Shown: positions 1 through 7,294 of the stretch, one piece after another
Layout: each line of letters opens with the position of its first letter
Position numbering within the stretch: the stretch's first letter is position 1
From: a virus
IMG/VR virus record: IMGVR_UViG_3300045996_000080
Coordinates: 1-29,883 of that record
Reading direction: 5' to 3' (one strand)
Length of the DNA: 29,883 nucleotides
The notes under the pieces: generated by a model
Told to the model about the DNA's origin: nothing
Seen by the model: the letters and a program-made list of their open reading frames with translations, nothing else
Database searches by the model: none
Position numbers and translations under genes: made by a program

Positions 1-159
1 CGCTCGCCTGCGCAGTTAGAGAAGCACATCGGGAAGAAGCGCTTCAAGGAAGTGGCTCAGGATTTGTGCCCGAGCATTTCTAGTGGTGTTACGCTCGCAA
101 GGCTTGACGACAAGAGAAATGCAGTGCAAATTGAATCCGGGTTTGACGCACTTCCATAA
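1..159 (+). CDS. DUF2800-family protein, C-terminal end (partial)
   Basis: Frame 1 is open from the left edge to a TAA at 157-159, giving the last 52 residues of a protein whose start lies outside the window. The fragment begins with a SPAQLEKHIGKK-like stretch and ends with a region rich in charged residues before the stop. This matches the usual C-terminus of DUF2800 phage proteins, a Cas4/RecB-like PD-(D/E)XK nuclease-related family. In Enc34-like replication modules that gene sits directly upstream of the DUF2815 ssDNA-binding protein and the family A polymerase, exactly as here. The catalytic part is not in view, so activity cannot be judged. The next gene starts 21 bases downstream. Confidence 0.75.
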   Translation, partial: RSPAQLEKHIGKKRFKEVAQDLCPSISSGVTLARLDDKRNAVQIESGFDALP

Positions 160-179
160 CTACACAGAGAAAGAGAACG

Positions 180-815
180 ATGAGCACGGAACAGACCCAG
201 CAGAACGACGGCAAGACCGTCATCACTCCCGAGGGGATTCTCTCGTATCCCTTCCTTGCCACGCCACAGCAGGAACGTGACGACGACGGCAAGATCAAGC
301 CCGGCGGCAAGCTGACCTACTCTACCGCCATCATCTTCCCGGCCAGCGTGGACCTGTCTGCGCTCAAGGCTGCGGCGCTCAAGGCTGCTACCGAGCGCTG
401 GGGCGATAAGGCTGTCCAGATGATCAAGGACGGCGCCCTGAAGTGGCCCTTCCGCAAGGACGGCGCCTCGAAGGGGTACGACAAGTTCGCCGGTGAGGGC
501 TGCATCTTCTTCAATGCGCGCAGTCAGCGCAAGCCTCAGTGCGTCTACCGTCACGCTGCGGCAGGCAGCACGAAGCCCGAGCGCATCCCTGACGACAAGA
601 TCAGTGAGGTGCTGTACCCGGGCGTGAAGGCGCGGCTCATGATTCGCGCTTACACCTTCGAGAACAAGTCGAAGGGTGTTACGTGGTCGCTCATGAACGT
701 TCAGAAGATGGGCGACGGCGAGCGTCTCGATAACCACGTTGACGCGCAGGATGCCTTCACCGCTGATCTCTCGGCGGCCCCCGCTTCGGCGGCTGAACTC
801 GATTCCGTTCTGTAA
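180..815 (+). CDS. Enc34-type single-stranded DNA-binding protein (DUF2815)
   Basis: A 211-residue protein starting at ATG 180, preceded by a purine-rich AGAGAAAGAGAA stretch that can act as ribosome binding site. The N-terminal pattern (TPEGILSYPFL at about 15-25, then a GKLTYSTAIIFP strand) and the later YPGVKARLMIRAYTF segment are typical of the DUF2815/Enc34_ssDNA-bd family. That family includes the ssDNA-binding protein of phage Enc34 and has an OB-fold like that of T7 gp2.5. It probably coats single-stranded DNA at the phage fork and supports the adjacent polymerase and helicase. The C-terminal ~25 residues are Ala- and acid-rich, like the flexible acidic tails of other phage SSBs. The assignment is by pattern recognition and is strengthened by gene order. 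Confidence 0.8.
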   Translation: MSTEQTQQNDGKTVITPEGILSYPFLATPQQERDDDGKIKPGGKLTYSTAIIFPASVDLSALKAAALKAATERWGDKAVQMIKDGALKWPFRKDGASKGYDKFAGEGCIFFNARSQRKPQCVYRHAAAGSTKPERIPDDKISEVLYPGVKARLMIRAYTFENKSKGVTWSLMNVQKMGDGERLDNHVDAQDAFTADLSAAPASAAELDSVL

Positions 816-884
816 GAGAAACAAGCGGCGTCCTCCCTCGATCTAAGCGGGGGCGGGCGCCGCCTTCCCTGCACAGAAAAGGTA
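816..884 (+). other. Short intergenic spacer with GC-rich inverted repeat
   Basis: This 69-base gap lies between the ssDNA-binding protein and the polymerase gene. GCGGCG near its start pairs with CGCCGC near its end around a C-rich/G-rich interior, so the transcript could fold into a GC-rich hairpin. No T-run follows it, which argues against a strong terminator. The purine-rich AGAAAAGG just before 884 is the likely ribosome binding site of the polymerase. Confidence 0.3.
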
Positions 885-2906
885 ATGCGCGTGACTGTTG
901 CAACGGTAGACTTCGAGACGTTCTCCTGCACTGATCTGAAAAAGTGCGGGGTCTATAAGTATGCCGATGATCCCACCACAGATGCGCACTGCCTTGCCTA
1001 TGCTTTCGATGACGAAGAGCCCTCGATCTGGATTGCTGGCGAGCCGTTCCCTGAGCGGCTTCGCCAGCACATTCAGGGCGGCGGCGAGATGCGCGCGTGG
1101 AATGCGCAATTCGAGCGCATCATCTGGAAGAAGGTGATGGTTCCGAAGCACGGCTGGCCCGTGGTGGCTGACGAGCAGTGGCACTGCACTGCGGCCGAAG
1201 CTGCGGCTATGTCGCTGCCCCGCCAGCTTGAGAAAGCTGCGATCGTGTGCAAGGTGCCCACGCAGAAGGACAAGAGCGGCTACCGGATCATGCTGAAGGC
1301 GTGCAAGCCGAAGAAGATCGAGCTTGACGGCACGATCGTGTACGCCACCGTGACGCCGGAAGAGTGGGAGAAGCTGTACTCCTACTGCAAAGACGACGTG
1401 CGCGCAGAGCGCGGGATGTACAAGGCAACGCGACGCCTGATCCCTGCCGAGCGCGAGATGTTCCTGCTTGATCAGCGCATGAACGATCGCGGCGTCTTCC
1501 TCGATCTGCCGCTGATCCACGCGGCGCAGCGCATCGTGGATACCGTGCAGGCTGACGCTGAGGCGCAGTTGATCTCGCTGACCAAGGGCGTTGTGCAGGG
1601 CCCCACCAAGGTGCGCGCCATGAAAGAGTGGCTCGCTCTTACCGAGGGCATCGAAGCCAATTCTCTTGCTAAGAAAGCGATCGCTGAGATTCTCGCTAAC
1701 GAGATCACGCCGGAAGCTCGGGAGTTGCTCAGGCTGCGCGCTGAGGCAGGCAAGGAGAGCGTGAAGAAGCTGAAGGCTATGCGGTTCGTGGCGCAGTCGG
1801 ACGATCGCGCTCGCGGGCTTCTGCTGTATCACGGCGCCGGTACGGGCCGGTGGACGGCGAAGCATCTTCAGCCCCACAACATGCCCCGGGGCGAGCTTGC
1901 GAGCTACGACAACGCTGAGAACTACATCGAAGACGTGCTGGCCGGGGCGTACGAGCGGCTCAATCTGTTCGCCCCGCCCCTCGTGATCATCTCCGCCATG
2001 CTGCGCTCGATGATCCGGGCGGCGCCGGGCAACGATCTCATGGCTGCGGACTACTCAGGCATTGAGTGCCGGGGCGTGAATTGGCTCGCCGGTCAAGAAA
2101 ATATTCTTGAGCTTTTCCGCAAGGGCGACGCGGCGCCCAAGGCTGACAAGCCGCTGTACGATCCCTACCGCCATATGGCCGTCGCAATGGGCAAGGCTGA
2201 CCATGTGCTCAAGGTGGACGCGAAAGGGCGTCAGGCGGGCAAAGCGGCTGAACTCGGGTGTGGATTCCAGATGGGGCCGGACAAGTTCGTTACCGCTGCA
2301 TGGGACGTGTACCAACTCCGGGTGAACCTCGAAGAGTCGCGTCTCGCGGTTGGCACATATCGCAAGACTCATGACAGAGTTGTTCAGTTGTGGGATGACG
2401 CAAATGAGGCAGCGATCGCCGCCGTGCGGGCCCCGGGCTCAGTCCACCGGATCGGCCCCGAGGGCTGCACCAAGTTCGTTAAGATGGGCAATTACTTGTA
2501 CATCGTGCTTCCGAGCGGGCGCCCGCTGGCCTACGCTGCCCCCTCGATCGTGGACCGGGAAGCCCCGTGGAGTACGCCCGAGCGGCGTGTGTTCCTCCCG
2601 GCGGTACAATTCTACGGGGTCCATCCGATGACTAAGAAGTGGGGCCCCATGCACTTGTATGGCGGCCTGATTATCGAAAACATTGTTCAGGCGCTCTCCC
2701 GGGACATCATGGCCGCCGGTAAACTGGCGCTGGACAAATTGGGCTACTCACCTATCTTGAGTGTCCACGACGAAGTTGTGTCGGAAGTGGGGAAACAATT
2801 CGGCACGCTGGAAGAGTTTGAGCGCGTGCTGCGGACTCCGCCTGCATGGGCAAAAGGATTCCCGATCATGACTGAAGGCTGGCGTGGGGAGCGGTATCGC
2901 AAGTGA
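885..2906 (+). CDS. Family A DNA polymerase with 3'-5' exonuclease
   Basis: A 673-residue replicative polymerase starting at ATG 885, 1-2 bases after an AGAAAAGG ribosome binding site. Exonuclease residues are visible: D9 and E11 in VDFET (Exo I), the WNAQFER segment around 72-78 (Exo II-like) and Y167-CKD-D171 (Exo III). Polymerase motif A is DYSGIE with D389, the O-helix (motif B) runs from R449 through K453 to G464, and motif C is HDE at 628-630. There is no 5'-3' nuclease domain. Aligning the O-helix to E. coli Pol I (R754, K758, F762, Y766) puts Leu457 at the Phe762 position and Phe461 at the Tyr766 position. The stop overlaps the GTG start of the helicase-primase gene, so the two are probably translationally coupled. 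Confidence 0.93.
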   Translation: MRVTVATVDFETFSCTDLKKCGVYKYADDPTTDAHCLAYAFDDEEPSIWIAGEPFPERLRQHIQGGGEMRAWNAQFERIIWKKVMVPKHGWPVVADEQWHCTAAEAAAMSLPRQLEKAAIVCKVPTQKDKSGYRIMLKACKPKKIELDGTIVYATVTPEEWEKLYSYCKDDVRAERGMYKATRRLIPAEREMFLLDQRMNDRGVFLDLPLIHAAQRIVDTVQADAEAQLISLTKGVVQGPTKVRAMKEWLALTEGIEANSLAKKAIAEILANEITPEARELLRLRAEAGKESVKKLKAMRFVAQSDDRARGLLLYHGAGTGRWTAKHLQPHNMPRGELASYDNAENYIEDVLAGAYERLNLFAPPLVIISAMLRSMIRAAPGNDLMAADYSGIECRGVNWLAGQENILELFRKGDAAPKADKPLYDPYRHMAVAMGKADHVLKVDAKGRQAGKAAELGCGFQMGPDKFVTAAWDVYQLRVNLEESRLAVGTYRKTHDRVVQLWDDANEAAIAAVRAPGSVHRIGPEGCTKFVKMGNYLYIVLPSGRPLAYAAPSIVDREAPWSTPERRVFLPAVQFYGVHPMTKKWGPMHLYGGLIIENIVQALSRDIMAAGKLALDKLGYSPILSVHDEVVSEVGKQFGTLEEFERVLRTPPAWAKGFPIMTEGWRGERYRK

Positions 2907-5329
2907 GCGATCAACGCTATCTCCCTGAAGTGCTGTTTGAGAATGGCTTCACCGATCTGATCAGTGTCGTGCCGCCCGGCGCGACGATCTCTCCCGGCTC
3001 GAAGCTCGTCCCGTCGCAGTTGGGCAAGGTGCCCGGCCGCCGGAATAAAAATGGGACGTGGGCAGGCTACCCGTGGCAGCAGTCGCAGCATTCGGTTGAC
3101 GACGTGCGCCAGTGGATGATTGACGGCGCCAATGTTGGGATGCGCGCTGACAATTTCCCCGGTGTAGACATTGACTCGGAAGATCAGGTCATCTCCGACT
3201 ACATCCAAATGCTTGCGGAGAAGTATCTCGGGCCCGCGCCGGTGCGCTACGGCAGGCGTCCGAAGCGGCTCATGATGTACGCCACAGACGTGCCGTTCGG
3301 CCGTCTGCGCGCGTGGATCACCAAGGGCGAAGACCCGGAAGAGGACGGCTACGAGAAGCATCTCGTTGAGGTGCTCGGCACTGGACAACAGTACCTCGTG
3401 TACGGCACGCATCCTAGCGGCGCCAATTACGAGTGGACTGAGGACATGCGCGAGTACATCCCTGACCGGCTGACCTTCATTACCCGTGAGCTTGCGCTCG
3501 CGTTCCGCGAAGCGGTGAAGGTCGCCTTCGAGGGCAAGGGCTACAACGTCGAGTACGAGGGCGAAGGCGTACCAAGCTCGAAGCTCTCGCTCGATCAGCA
3601 GTCGCTCAGGGCCCCGAGCCTCGATGCGGTGTATGAGGCAATGGAACACCTTCCCAACGATCACCAGTTTGACGCGCGGGAAGATTGGCTCAAGGTGGCG
3701 TATGCTCTCCGTGCCGCGTGCGGCGTTGAGGGCGAGCACGACGCTCGTGAGATGTTCCTTGCTTGGTCGCTGAAGTGGCCCAAGGGGAATGACGCCGGAC
3801 GTGTCATCTCGGAGTTTAACCGCTGCGTGGGCCCGTACAAGATTGGGTGGCCTTGGCTGCTCGATAAGGCGTCCGAGCACGGGTACTTCACCGCTGACCA
3901 AGCCTTTGATGCTCTCCCGGCGCTCGATGCGCCAGCGGACGTTGATCTGTCCACGCTGGACGCGCCTGACGACGCGCCCGCCACGTCGCCCCGCTACTCG
4001 GACGTGTGGCTCGCTGAAGAAGTGGTCAAGGAGCACGGCGACGTGATTCGCTACGCCAGCGAAGACGGCAAGTGGTACGTCTGGACCGGGAAGACGTGGG
4101 AGAAAGACTTGCGTGGAAAAGCGCTTGAATTGATTAAGGGCACGCTCTGCCGGATCGCTATGGACCGGCGCGCAGTCGGTGACCGCAAGGCAGTTGAGGA
4201 ATCGAAAGCGATCGCCAGCAACGGCAAGAAGAACGCAGTCGAGTCGCTGCTGAAGCACGCGCCCGGTGTGGCGATCGCGCTGAAGAGCTTTGATGCGGAC
4301 CCGTGGCTGCTCAATACGCCTGACGGGATCGTGGACCTTCGTTCGGGTCAGCGCATGGCGCCGGACCCGGCGCTGCTGTGCTCGAAGCTCGCTGGGGTGG
4401 CGCCGGACTTCGGCGGCCCGTGCCCGGAGTGGCGCCGCTTCCTGTCGGAAGCTACCAAGGGCGACGAGACGCTTCAGGCGTACTTGCAGCGCTACGCTGG
4501 ATACTGCCTGACCGGCGCGACGTACGAGCAGCAGTTTAGCGTGCTGTACGGTCAGGGCGGCAACGGTAAGGGAACCTTCCGCGCCACGCTCGAAGCCGTG
4601 CTCGGGGAGTACGCTGTCAGCGCGAAGATGGACACGTTTGTAGAGAAGGGCAATAACACCGCTCACTCTACCGACATTGCGAGCTTCGCGGGCGCCCGGC
4701 TGGTGTCCGCTACCGAGGTGAACCCTAAGCAGCGTCTCGATCCGGCGAAGCTCAAGGAGTTGAGCGGGCAGGACCGCATTCAAGCGCGCTTTCTGTATCA
4801 GGACAATTTCAACTTCGAGCCGCAGTTTAAGCTCTTGCTTCAGATGAACAATCCGCCTGCGCTGGGCGACAACTCGATGGGTATGCAGCGCCGCTTGCAC
4901 CTCGTGCCCTTCACCAATCCGCCCGCTGTGGTGGATAACAAGCTGCGCGACAAGCTCGCGGCGGAGTACCCGGCGATTCTCGCGTGGATGATCGAAGGCT
5001 GCTTGTCGTGGCAGAAGGAAGGGCTCACCGCTCCGCCGATCGTGCGGAACTTCACGGAAGAGCACTTCGAGCGGGAAGACATTATCGCTCGCTTCCTGTC
5101 TGAGAAGACGGTGGACGCGCCCGGCGCTGAAGTGCGTGTGCTCGATCTCTGGCACGCTTACAACGAATGGGCGAGCGCTGAGGGCGTTCCTACGTCCCGC
5201 GCATCGAACACCTTCGCCCGCGATCTGCGGGGCTATCATCTGGACTTCTCGAAGAACTTCGAGCGTCAAGCAGTGATCCTTAACAAGAGCTTTGCCTCGA
5301 TTACACCTAACATGGGAGCGTTGCCTTGA
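2903..5329 (+). CDS. Primase/polymerase-helicase (AEP prim-pol, D5, SF3 helicase)
   Basis: An 808-residue multidomain replication protein. It starts at GTG 2903 and overlaps the polymerase stop as GTGA. Residues 1-200 resemble a bifunctional primase-polymerase domain: the metal-binding pair D89/D91 lies in GVDIDSED and the GTHPSG segment at 168-173 fits the AEP nucleotide-binding region. A PriCT-2-like helical region follows at about 237-325. A D5 N-terminal region spans about 370-500, including NTPDGIVDLRSG. The SF3 helicase core begins with Walker A GQGGNGKGT at 550-558, and a sensor-like QMNNPP lies near 647-652. The protein probably primes and unwinds DNA for the adjacent polymerase, as in P4-type and D5-type systems. 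A long antisense open frame over this gene is treated as an artefact. Confidence 0.9.
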   Translation: MSDQRYLPEVLFENGFTDLISVVPPGATISPGSKLVPSQLGKVPGRRNKNGTWAGYPWQQSQHSVDDVRQWMIDGANVGMRADNFPGVDIDSEDQVISDYIQMLAEKYLGPAPVRYGRRPKRLMMYATDVPFGRLRAWITKGEDPEEDGYEKHLVEVLGTGQQYLVYGTHPSGANYEWTEDMREYIPDRLTFITRELALAFREAVKVAFEGKGYNVEYEGEGVPSSKLSLDQQSLRAPSLDAVYEAMEHLPNDHQFDAREDWLKVAYALRAACGVEGEHDAREMFLAWSLKWPKGNDAGRVISEFNRCVGPYKIGWPWLLDKASEHGYFTADQAFDALPALDAPADVDLSTLDAPDDAPATSPRYSDVWLAEEVVKEHGDVIRYASEDGKWYVWTGKTWEKDLRGKALELIKGTLCRIAMDRRAVGDRKAVEESKAIASNGKKNAVESLLKHAPGVAIALKSFDADPWLLNTPDGIVDLRSGQRMAPDPALLCSKLAGVAPDFGGPCPEWRRFLSEATKGDETLQAYLQRYAGYCLTGATYEQQFSVLYGQGGNGKGTFRATLEAVLGEYAVSAKMDTFVEKGNNTAHSTDIASFAGARLVSATEVNPKQRLDPAKLKELSGQDRIQARFLYQDNFNFEPQFKLLLQMNNPPALGDNSMGMQRRLHLVPFTNPPAVVDNKLRDKLAAEYPAILAWMIEGCLSWQKEGLTAPPIVRNFTEEHFEREDIIARFLSEKTVDAPGAEVRVLDLWHAYNEWASAEGVPTSRASNTFARDLRGYHLDFSKNFERQAVILNKSFASITPNMGALP

Positions 5330-5865
5330 AGTGTACTTGCTTGGGAGCCTACATCTGCGATCGCTGCCGGGGCCCGAAGCCCCGGCCTGAGCCCTCTTGG
5401 GTCCGTGAGGGCAACGGCGAGAACGGCCCTGATACGAAGCCGAGCAATCCGAAAGACCTGATCGGCTCGGACAAGATTCCCCTGCACCTCTGGCCGATGT
5501 CTGCCACGATCGGCGGTTCACTCGCGCTGCTCGAAGGGGCGCTGAAGTACGGGCGCTCGAATTGGCGCGCGGCTGGTGTGCGCCCCTCGATCTACTTCGA
5601 TGCGCTCAATCGGCACATGGGCCGGTGGATGGCTGGCGAAGAGCGGGCGCCTGACTCTGAGCTTGGTCACCTCGATCATGCGCTCGCCTGCTTGGCGATC
5701 CTGAAGGACGCGCAGGTTACCGGGATGCTGCTTGATGATCGGGAGTACAAGGGCGCCGCCACGGTGGCGTACCTGAACTCGGTTGACTCCGAGGTGAAGC
5801 GCCTGAAGGAGAAGTACGCTGACCGCAGTCCACACCACTACACGATCAAGGACGGTGCCGCTTGA
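5326..5865 (+). CDS. MazZ-like dATP/dGTP diphosphohydrolase domain protein (DUF5664)
   Basis: A 179-residue protein starting at TTG 5326, where TTGA overlaps the stop of the helicase gene. The core at about 38-125 has the family pattern: KPSNPKDLIGSDKIPL, then LALLEGALKYGRSNWRAAG, then a DALNRHMGRWMAGEE helix and GHLDHALACLAIL. This matches the dATP/dGTP diphosphohydrolase N-terminal family (DUF5664), named for MazZ of the 2-aminoadenine phage phiVC8, which degrades purine dNTPs. The likely role is adjusting the purine nucleotide pool during phage DNA synthesis. The N-terminus is unusual: C3, C5, C11 and C14 form a CxC-x5-CxxC arrangement that could bind zinc. Related proteins are common in phages without modified DNA, so the domain alone does not prove base modification. 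Confidence 0.75.
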   Translation: MKCTCLGAYICDRCRGPKPRPEPSWVREGNGENGPDTKPSNPKDLIGSDKIPLHLWPMSATIGGSLALLEGALKYGRSNWRAAGVRPSIYFDALNRHMGRWMAGEERAPDSELGHLDHALACLAILKDAQVTGMLLDDREYKGAATVAYLNSVDSEVKRLKEKYADRSPHHYTIKDGAA

Positions 5866-6011
5866 AAGTCGAGCTAAAGAAAGTCTCGCAGGCTGGCAAC
5901 AACGCTGTCGCTGAGATGTTCTTCGATGGCATCCGGGTTGCCACGATCCACTGCACCCCGCGCGAGTTGATCGAGCTTGAGAAGCTGACCAACGCGACGA
6001 TTCGCCAGTAG
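5862..6011 (+). CDS. Small hypothetical protein, 49 aa
   Basis: TTG at 5862 overlaps the TGA of the preceding gene (TTGA), the same coupling device used one gene upstream. The frame stays open to TAG at 6009-6011. The 49-residue product starts MKVELKKVSQAG, has a central EMFFDGIRVATIHC strand-like segment and ends in a helical ELIELEKLTNATIRQ. Codon choice (GAG, AAG, CTG) is like that of its neighbours. The family is not recognised; the layout suggests a small strand-strand-helix fold. The stop/start overlap is the main evidence that it is real. Confidence 0.65.
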   Translation: MKVELKKVSQAGNNAVAEMFFDGIRVATIHCTPRELIELEKLTNATIRQ

Positions 6012-6152
6012 CAAGAATCGTGCCGCACAAATGTTGTTGTTTTGCAACAGCAGTGTACAATTCCGGTCGCCATTCTAAAAGACTTACGAGTGGCACCGGA
6101 ATTGCACTATATAGGGCCGGTAGCAAGTCCACCTCTTCAGAAAGGAGAAACG
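6012..6152 (+). promoter_or_regulatory. AT-richer control region with perfect inverted repeat
   Basis: This 141-base gap is more AT-rich than its surroundings. CAATTCCGGT (6058-6067) and its exact reverse complement ACCGGAATTG (6095-6104) flank a 27-base spacer. The similarity extends outward imperfectly (GTG and GCCA on the left, TGGC and CAC on the right). A TATATA box lies at 6108-6113, with a weak TTACGA at 6084-6089 spaced 18 bases upstream, so the right arm would sit between a -35 and a -10 element. A second small inverted repeat, TGTTG...CAACA, lies near 6035-6050. The repeat could be a two-site operator over a promoter, or an RNA stem. The promoter reading is weak; the repeat itself is certain. 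Confidence 0.4.
6141..6147 (+). promoter_or_regulatory. Strong ribosome binding site for the 46-aa ORF
   Basis: AAAGGAG is followed after 5 bases by GTG 6153, the best match in this region to an anti-Shine-Dalgarno target. It chooses the 46-residue frame starting at 6153 over the overlapping frame starting at GTG 6158, for which the spacing would be about 10 bases. Confidence 0.6.
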
Positions 6153-6293
6153 GTGCAGTGCTCGAAATCGTCGCAGGGCCCGTGGCTGGCGGGGCCCAAG
6201 CCCAATCCACCCAAGCTCGGGAAGGGACCGTGGTTCGCCAAGCGGGCGAAGCCTTCGTCAACTGGTGGAAAGAGAACCGGCTCGAAGAACTAG
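6153..6293 (+). CDS. Small basic hypothetical protein, 46 aa
   Basis: The start is GTG 6153, five bases after AAAGGAG, and the stop is TAG at 6291-6293. The product is rich in Lys, Pro and Gly and has two GPW motifs (GPWLAGPKP and GPWFAKRAKP), which looks like a small internal duplication. It ends in a basic tail rich in Lys, Arg, Ser and Gly. AAG and CAG dominate, as in the neighbouring genes. An overlapping frame (GTG 6158 to TAA 6325) encodes a more ordinary-looking helical sequence with NWWKENRLEELVIRQRR, but it uses CAA and GAA heavily, unlike this genome. One of the two is probably translated, and this one has the better signal. The family is unknown; nucleic-acid binding is only a guess from its charge. 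Confidence 0.5.
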   Translation: MQCSKSSQGPWLAGPKPNPPKLGKGPWFAKRAKPSSTGGKRTGSKN

Positions 6294-6317
6294 TGATCAG
6301 ACAAAGGAGAATGCAGA

Positions 6318-6947
6318 ATGCGTAAGCGGGATTCCCAGCGTCAGCGCGTCTACGACGCAGAAGCTATGTGGCGGCCTACGGCACTTGAGCGCGGCTGGAT
6401 CACCCGGTTCCCCTCGAAGTGGGAACTCATGGAGTACGTTGGCAAGGTCCACAAGTGGACCGCAGAGAAGCGGGGGCGCGTGCCCTATCAGCGCGTGGAA
6501 GCGCCGCGCGTCGTGGTGCGCAAGAACGCAAAGTACGTTTGGTCACGGAGCTTCGCTTACCCGGGGCTGAACAAGATCAAGATCGGGCGGCTCGATACGC
6601 ACTCCACCCTGCACGAGCTTGGACACATCTACGCCCCGCCGGGTGAGGGGCACAACCCGCTCTTCCTCGTGAGCTATCTCGCACTGGTGCGGGAGTTCAT
6701 GGGAGTCGAAGCGGCGCAGCATCTCGAAGAGTGCCTGCTCGCCAAGCGCGTGCGGATCACTCCGAAGCGGACCCGGGCGAAGCGCGCCCCGATGTCTGCC
6801 GAGCGCAAGGCGCAGCTTGCAGAGCAGTTGAAGAAGGCGCGGGCGGCTCGGGCGGCAAAGCGCCCGGCCCCGCCGAAGTTCTATCCGGCGAAGGCGGCTG
6901 ACAACGCCGGACCTGTCGCACTCTCTAACCTGCTGAGGTGGAGATGA
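6318..6947 (+). CDS. Putative zinc metallopeptidase-like protein (HExxH)
   Basis: A 209-residue protein starting at ATG 6318 after AAAGGAG (6302-6308). The N-terminus MRKRDSQRQRVYDAE resembles a family of actinophage-type putative metalloproteases that begin with a similar RDSQR...VY.AE pattern. HELGH at 99-103 is a zincin motif (H99, E100, H103), and H112 in GEGHNPLF could be the third ligand. The C-terminal third (about 145-195) is highly basic and Lys/Arg/Ala-rich, suggesting nucleic-acid or envelope contact. No signal peptide is seen, so it probably acts in the cytoplasm. The substrate is unknown. It overlaps the following 52-residue gene by ATGA. Confidence 0.6.
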   Translation: MRKRDSQRQRVYDAEAMWRPTALERGWITRFPSKWELMEYVGKVHKWTAEKRGRVPYQRVEAPRVVVRKNAKYVWSRSFAYPGLNKIKIGRLDTHSTLHELGHIYAPPGEGHNPLFLVSYLALVREFMGVEAAQHLEECLLAKRVRITPKRTRAKRAPMSAERKAQLAEQLKKARAARAAKRPAPPKFYPAKAADNAGPVALSNLLRWR

Positions 6948-7102
6948 GAGACGTGATGCAGGACATTCGGGAGTCGTGGGCGATCGAGTTGGTGCCCGGC
7001 TGCTACCACTTCCGTGATCCCGAGCTTGACAACCCCAGCCCCAAGAAGGCGCCGGTAACCCCGGCGCCCGTGGCTGAGGAAAACCCGGAAGACTTGGTAT
7101 GA
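6944..7102 (+). CDS. Small hypothetical protein, 52 aa
   Basis: ATG 6944 overlaps the previous stop as ATGA, and its own TGA (7100-7102) overlaps the next ATG in the same way. GGTGGAG just upstream is a good ribosome binding site. The product has an N-terminal helix (MRDVMQDIRESWAIEL), a PGCYHFRDPEL segment and a Pro-rich acidic C-terminus. No family is recognised. The double ATGA coupling and normal codon choice support expression. Confidence 0.6.
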   Translation: MRDVMQDIRESWAIELVPGCYHFRDPELDNPSPKKAPVTPAPVAEENPEDLV

Positions 7103-7290
7103 GCGCCCCGAGCAAGATCGTCCCGGTGGGCCCGTTCCCCACCATGCTCCTGCGCACTGCGCTGGCGATCGAATATGAGGCCACGCAAAAGGCTGGCCTT
7201 GAGCGGAACCGTTTGCTATCCTTAGCAAGTGCGATTCGTGCGGAGGTACGAATCCAGAGCCATAACAATTCTGTCGAAGGGACGAAGTAG
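7099..7290 (+). CDS. Small hypothetical protein, 63 aa
   Basis: ATG 7099 lies inside the ATGA overlap with the preceding stop, and the frame ends at TAG 7288-7290. The product starts MSAPSKIVPVGPFPTML, then has a helical region (TALAIEYEATQKAGLERNR and LLSLASAIRAEVR) and a polar tail. It resembles a small helical phage protein of unknown role. Translational coupling to the upstream gene is the best evidence for it. The secreted protein gene starts 4 bases after its stop. Confidence 0.6.
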   Translation: MSAPSKIVPVGPFPTMLLRTALAIEYEATQKAGLERNRLLSLASAIRAEVRIQSHNNSVEGTK

Positions 7291-7294
7291 CGAC

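Noticed and set aside
57-824. Minus-strand open frame opposite the ssDNA-binding protein
   Set aside because: Antisense to a recognised DUF2815 gene; no motif and no neighbour on that strand.
2744-5521. 925-codon open frame antisense to the primase-helicase gene
   Set aside because: It mirrors a gene with clear motifs; its Arg/His/Val-rich translation and lack of any family pattern are typical of the antisense strand of GC-rich coding DNA.
6012-6152. Riboswitch or tRNA in the early-module gap
   Set aside because: No cloverleaf or known riboswitch core was seen; only the simple inverted repeats are supported.
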